From: Elusimicrobia bacterium RIFOXYB2_FULL_48_7
Lineage (GTDB): Bacteria; Elusimicrobiota; Endomicrobiia; CG1-02-37-114; XYA2-FULL-39-19
DNA length: 7,237 nucleotides
Assembly: GCA_001800495.1 (NCBI GenBank)
Contig: MGVM01000112.1
Location: forward strand, 1 to 7,237
Direction of reading: 5' to 3'
In this document: in pieces, positions 5,201-7,237 of the stretch
Layout of the letters: the number at the start of each line of letters is the position of its first letter
Position numbering within the stretch: the stretch's first letter is position 1
Program-made: the position numbers and the translations under genes
The notes under the pieces: generated by a model
The model's input: only the letters and a program-made list of their open reading frames with translations
What the model was told of the DNA's origin: nothing
The model's database searches: none

Positions 5201-6220
5201 TCACTTGTTGGTGAATTTCTTCAAGTCTTCTACCTTCTTCAGGGCTTTGCCTGAGTCAATTGATTTCTGCGCCTGCTTGATACCGTCTTTTATGTCCTTG
5301 GCTTTGCCGGCGGATACCAGCGCTGCGGCCGCGTTGAGCACAACCACATCCCGCTTGGCGCCCTGGATCCCTGAAAGCACATCAAAGAGTATTTTAGTGT
5401 TTTCCTGCACATCCCCGCCGAGCAGATCTTTGAGTTCCGACCTTTCGATGCCGAAGTCCTCCGGCCGGATTGTGTAGCTGCGCACCTTGCTGCCGGATAA
5501 TTCGTATATCCTTGTTTCATCGGATATTGATATTTCATCCAGGGAGTCGGCTGAATGGAAAATAAACGCGTGTTTGGTGCCCATGTTCTTAAGCGCGTAG
5601 GCAAGCGGCTCGCAGAGGTCCGGGGCGTAGACGCCCAAAACCTGGGCTGACGCGCCTGCCGGGTTTGAAAGCGGCCCGAGTATGTTGAATATGGTCCTGA
5701 TGCCTATCTGCTTGCGCGGGCCGATGGCGAATTTCATGGCTTTGTGCCACGCCGGGGCGAAGAGGAACACAATCCCGACTTCGCTCAGACAGTCCTGCGC
5801 CTGGTCCTGGGTAAGTTCCAGCTTTACTCCAAGCGATTCCATGAGATCGGCGCTTCCGCAAGCGGATGTAACCGACCTGTTCCCGTGTTTTGCCACATAG
5901 GCGCCCGCTCCGGCAGCTACAAACGCGGTGACGGTGGAGATATTGAAGGTTTTGCTTGAATCCCCGCCAGTGCCGCAGGTATCCACTATTCTTTCTGATT
6001 TTGGCACCTTGGACACGAACGGCGAAGCGAACTGCCGCATTATCCTGGCGGAGCCGGTGATTTCATCTATGGTTTCGCCTTTCATCCGGAGCGCGGTTAT
6101 GTAGGCACCTATCTGCGCTTCGGTGGCCTGTCCGGACATTATTTCGGTCATTACTTCGCTGGCTTCTTTTTCGGTTAAGTTTTTGCCGATAACGGCTTTG
6201 GAGATGGCTTCTTTGATCAT
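5201..6220 (-). CDS. trpD: Anthranilate phosphoribosyltransferase (TrpD)
   Basis: TrpD transfers phosphoribose from PRPP to anthranilate. The 339 residues match the stand-alone enzyme (about 340), with no TrpG fusion. The N-terminal helical domain (1-70) carries the usual GQATEAQIGAYITALRMKGET. The nucleoside phosphorylase-type domain shows GTGGD at 83-87 (PRPP diphosphate), NIST at 93-96, KHGNRSVTSACGSAD at 111-125, AWHKAM near 157-162, R169 within GPRKQIGIRTIFN (anthranilate site) and the metal pair D228-E229. The PRPP loop reads S-A-C-G-S-A-D, a mild variant of the commoner S-S-x-S/C-G-S-A-D. ATG 6220 is supported by AAAGGG seven bases upstream. Spacers on both sides contain related palindromic repeats. 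Plus-strand and out-of-frame open stretches over this gene are shadows caused by its GC-rich codons. Confidence 0.98.
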   Translation of the reverse strand: MIKEAISKAVIGKNLTEKEASEVMTEIMSGQATEAQIGAYITALRMKGETIDEITGSARIMRQFASPFVSKVPKSERIVDTCGTGGDSSKTFNISTVTAFVAAGAGAYVAKHGNRSVTSACGSADLMESLGVKLELTQDQAQDCLSEVGIVFLFAPAWHKAMKFAIGPRKQIGIRTIFNILGPLSNPAGASAQVLGVYAPDLCEPLAYALKNMGTKHAFIFHSADSLDEISISDETRIYELSGSKVRSYTIRPEDFGIERSELKDLLGGDVQENTKILFDVLSGIQGAKRDVVVLNAAAALVSAGKAKDIKDGIKQAQKSIDSGKALKKVEDLKKFTNK

Positions 6221-6227
6221 TTGGGTA

Positions 6228-6233
6228 CCCTTT
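6228..6233 (-). promoter_or_regulatory. trpD ribosome binding site
   Basis: AAAGGG on the minus strand ends seven bases before ATG 6220. Its GGG is half of the 8-base palindrome GGGTACCC (6223-6230). It supports the chosen trpD start. Confidence 0.55.
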
Positions 6234-6240
6234 AATATTT

Positions 6241-6307
6241 CGCCGATAAATTATTAACAACAACACAGCCCATAAATGGGCAACTACATAACCATGTCGG
6301 CAACTAC
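6241..6307. repeat. Palindromic repeat cluster in the trpG-trpD spacer
   Basis: A perfect unit GCCCATAAATGGGC (6268-6281) followed by AACTACAT has the same TAAA loop and tail as the unit at 5130-5151, but a different, still complementary stem (GCCCA/TGGGC against GCCGA/TCGGC). It is flanked by CGCCGATAAAT (6241-6251) and TCGGCAACTAC (6297-6307), which look like the left and right halves of another unit. The right-hand end supplies the TAG stop codon of trpG. Confidence 0.65.
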
Positions 6308-6885
6308 TTTAATTCTAAAAAATTCTTTAAGAGTTTCTTTCCTTCCACCGTCAGGATCGATTCCGGGTGGAACTGCACGCCTTCAACCGGGCATTTGTGC
6401 GCCTTGCTCCTGACGCCCATTATCTCGCCGTCCTTTGTCCAGGCGGACACAGTAAATATTTTCGGAAGCGATTTCTTTTCAGCCAGAAGCGAGTGGTAGC
6501 GCGTGGCTTCAAAAGGGTCCCGCAGGGACTTGAATATGGTCTTTTTGTCGTGGTAGATTTTTGATGTCTTGCCGTGCATCAGCTTTTTGGCCCTGATTAT
6601 CTTTCCGCCGAAAGCGTACACTATGGACTGGTGCCCCAGGCACACGCCGAGTATCGGGATTCTGCCCGCGAAAGCTTTTATTACATCCACAGATATGCCC
6701 GCTTCTTTGGGCGTGCACGGCCCGGGAGAAACTATGATACAGGTTGGTTTGAGCTTTTCTATCTGCCCAATAGTTATTTTGTTATTGCGATAAACCTGGA
6801 TGGCTTGCCTGCCGGCAACAATCTCTCCCAGGTACTGCACCAGGTTGTAGGTGAAGGAATCGTAATTGTCTATTACCAGTATCAT
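6304..6885 (-). CDS. trpG: Anthranilate synthase glutamine amidotransferase subunit (TrpG)
   Basis: TrpG hydrolyses glutamine and delivers ammonia to TrpE for anthranilate synthesis. The 193 residues match the class I amidotransferase subunit (about 190-195). The start MILVIDNYDSFTYNLVQYL is standard. SPGPCTP at 53-59, the nucleophile elbow GVCLGHQ with C82, MHGK at 103-106, RYHSL at 129-133, and the rest of the triad H173-E175 in QFHPES are all present. The ATG lies in a 4-base ATGA overlap with the trpE stop, with AGAGG four bases upstream, so the two subunits are translationally coupled as expected of a 1:1 complex. Family members can also serve PabB, but the trp context favours the tryptophan role. 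The stop codon is formed by the first bases of a spacer repeat. Confidence 0.97.
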   Translation of the reverse strand: MILVIDNYDSFTYNLVQYLGEIVAGRQAIQVYRNNKITIGQIEKLKPTCIIVSPGPCTPKEAGISVDVIKAFAGRIPILGVCLGHQSIVYAFGGKIIRAKKLMHGKTSKIYHDKKTIFKSLRDPFEATRYHSLLAEKKSLPKIFTVSAWTKDGEIMGVRSKAHKCPVEGVQFHPESILTVEGKKLLKNFLELK

Positions 6886-7237
6886 ATCGCCTCTTGCGCC
6901 AGAGTAATCGCTGAAAACAGCGCGCCTGCCTTATTCAGCGTTTCGGTATATTCTTTTTCAGGGTTGGAATCAGCCACTATTCCCGCCCCCGCCTGAACGT
7001 ATGCGGTTTTGTCCTTGAAGAGAATTGTCCTTATGGTTATCGCCATGTCCATGTTGCCGGAGTATGAGAAATAACCCACCGAACCGGCGTAGGTTTCGCG
7101 CGGGGTTTTCTCAAGTTCGGCTATTATCTGCATCGCGCGGATTTTCGGCGCGCCGGATACCGTGCCGGCCGGGAAACACGCTTCAAACAGGTCGAAGGCG
7201 TCCATCCCTTTTTTCAGTTTGCCGGTGATGAAGGAAA
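6882..7237 (-). CDS. trpE: Anthranilate synthase component I (TrpE), C-terminal 117 residues, cut by window edge
   Basis: TrpE is the chorismate-binding subunit that makes anthranilate from chorismate and ammonia. Only the C-terminal end is here; the gene continues beyond base 7237, and a full protein is about 490-520 residues. The segment is highly characteristic of chorismate-utilising enzymes: FPAGTVSGAPKIRAM, then YAGSVGYFSYSGNMDMAITIRT and QAGAGIVADSNPEKEY, which form the chorismate and Mg site, then ETLNKAGAL. PabB and MenF/isochorismate synthases share parts of this, but SGNMDMAITIRT and the adjoining trpG point to TrpE. The stop overlaps the trpG start by 4 bases. There is no Trp in the visible part. 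Feedback-inhibition residues lie in the missing N-terminal part, so tryptophan sensitivity cannot be judged. Confidence 0.96.
   Translation of the reverse strand, partial: SFITGKLKKGMDAFDLFEACFPAGTVSGAPKIRAMQIIAELEKTPRETYAGSVGYFSYSGNMDMAITIRTILFKDKTAYVQAGAGIVADSNPEKEYTETLNKAGALFSAITLAQEAI

Noticed and set aside
5290..5861. Second-frame minus-strand open stretches inside trpD
   Set aside because: They are arginine- and proline-rich out-of-frame readings of GC-rich trpD; the trpD frame carries all the motifs.
6574..6996. Plus-strand open frame of 140 codons across the trpG-trpE junction
   Set aside because: It spans two intact genes on the opposite strand, with no start signal or known domain.

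Overview
The window is one minus-strand gene cluster for tryptophan biosynthesis, cut at both ends. In the direction of transcription (high to low coordinates) the order is trpE (3' end only), trpG, trpD, trpC, trpF, engB, trpB, trpA, accD (5' part only). Every enzyme from chorismate to tryptophan is represented, each as a separate monofunctional polypeptide: TrpE/TrpG make anthranilate, TrpD adds the phosphoribosyl group, TrpF isomerises, TrpC closes the indole ring, and TrpA/TrpB release indole and join it to serine. No mobile elements, tRNAs, rRNAs or CRISPR arrays are visible, and no gap exceeds 300 bases.

Layout. trpE and trpG overlap by 4 bases. trpG-trpD (83 bases) and trpD-trpC (99 bases) are separated by small palindromic repeats, one of which is followed by a T-run and looks like an intrinsic terminator. 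trpC-trpF (56 bases) holds a hairpin just upstream of the trpF ribosome binding site. trpF carries an acidic, probably disordered insertion of about 50 residues inside the barrel. trpF-engB (169 bases) holds a perfect 9-bp hairpin and a weak promoter candidate. engB, a ribosome-assembly GTPase unrelated to tryptophan, divides the cluster. engB-trpB (113 bases) has a good sigma70-type promoter whose predicted start lies 2-3 bases before the trpB ATG, so trpBA-accD may be made as a separate, leaderless transcript. trpB-trpA overlap by 8 bases and trpA-accD by 11; the accD Shine-Dalgarno lies within the last codons of trpA.

Organism. This is a bacterium with Shine-Dalgarno starts on several genes and mid-range GC, with an uneven feel between AT-richer (trpA, trpB, engB) and GC-richer (trpD) genes. 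A trpFBA-accD neighbourhood is known in several Gram-negative lineages, but engB inside it and the TTTA-loop palindromes suggest an uncultured group; Omnitrophota- or Elusimicrobiota-like bacteria are my guess, at low confidence. The upstream leader of trpE, where an attenuator would be expected, lies outside the window.

The genes themselves are ordinary. The parts worth a second look are the TrpF insertion, the repeat family within the operon spacers, the leaderless trpB promoter and the engB interruption. I see no sign of a wholly new system.
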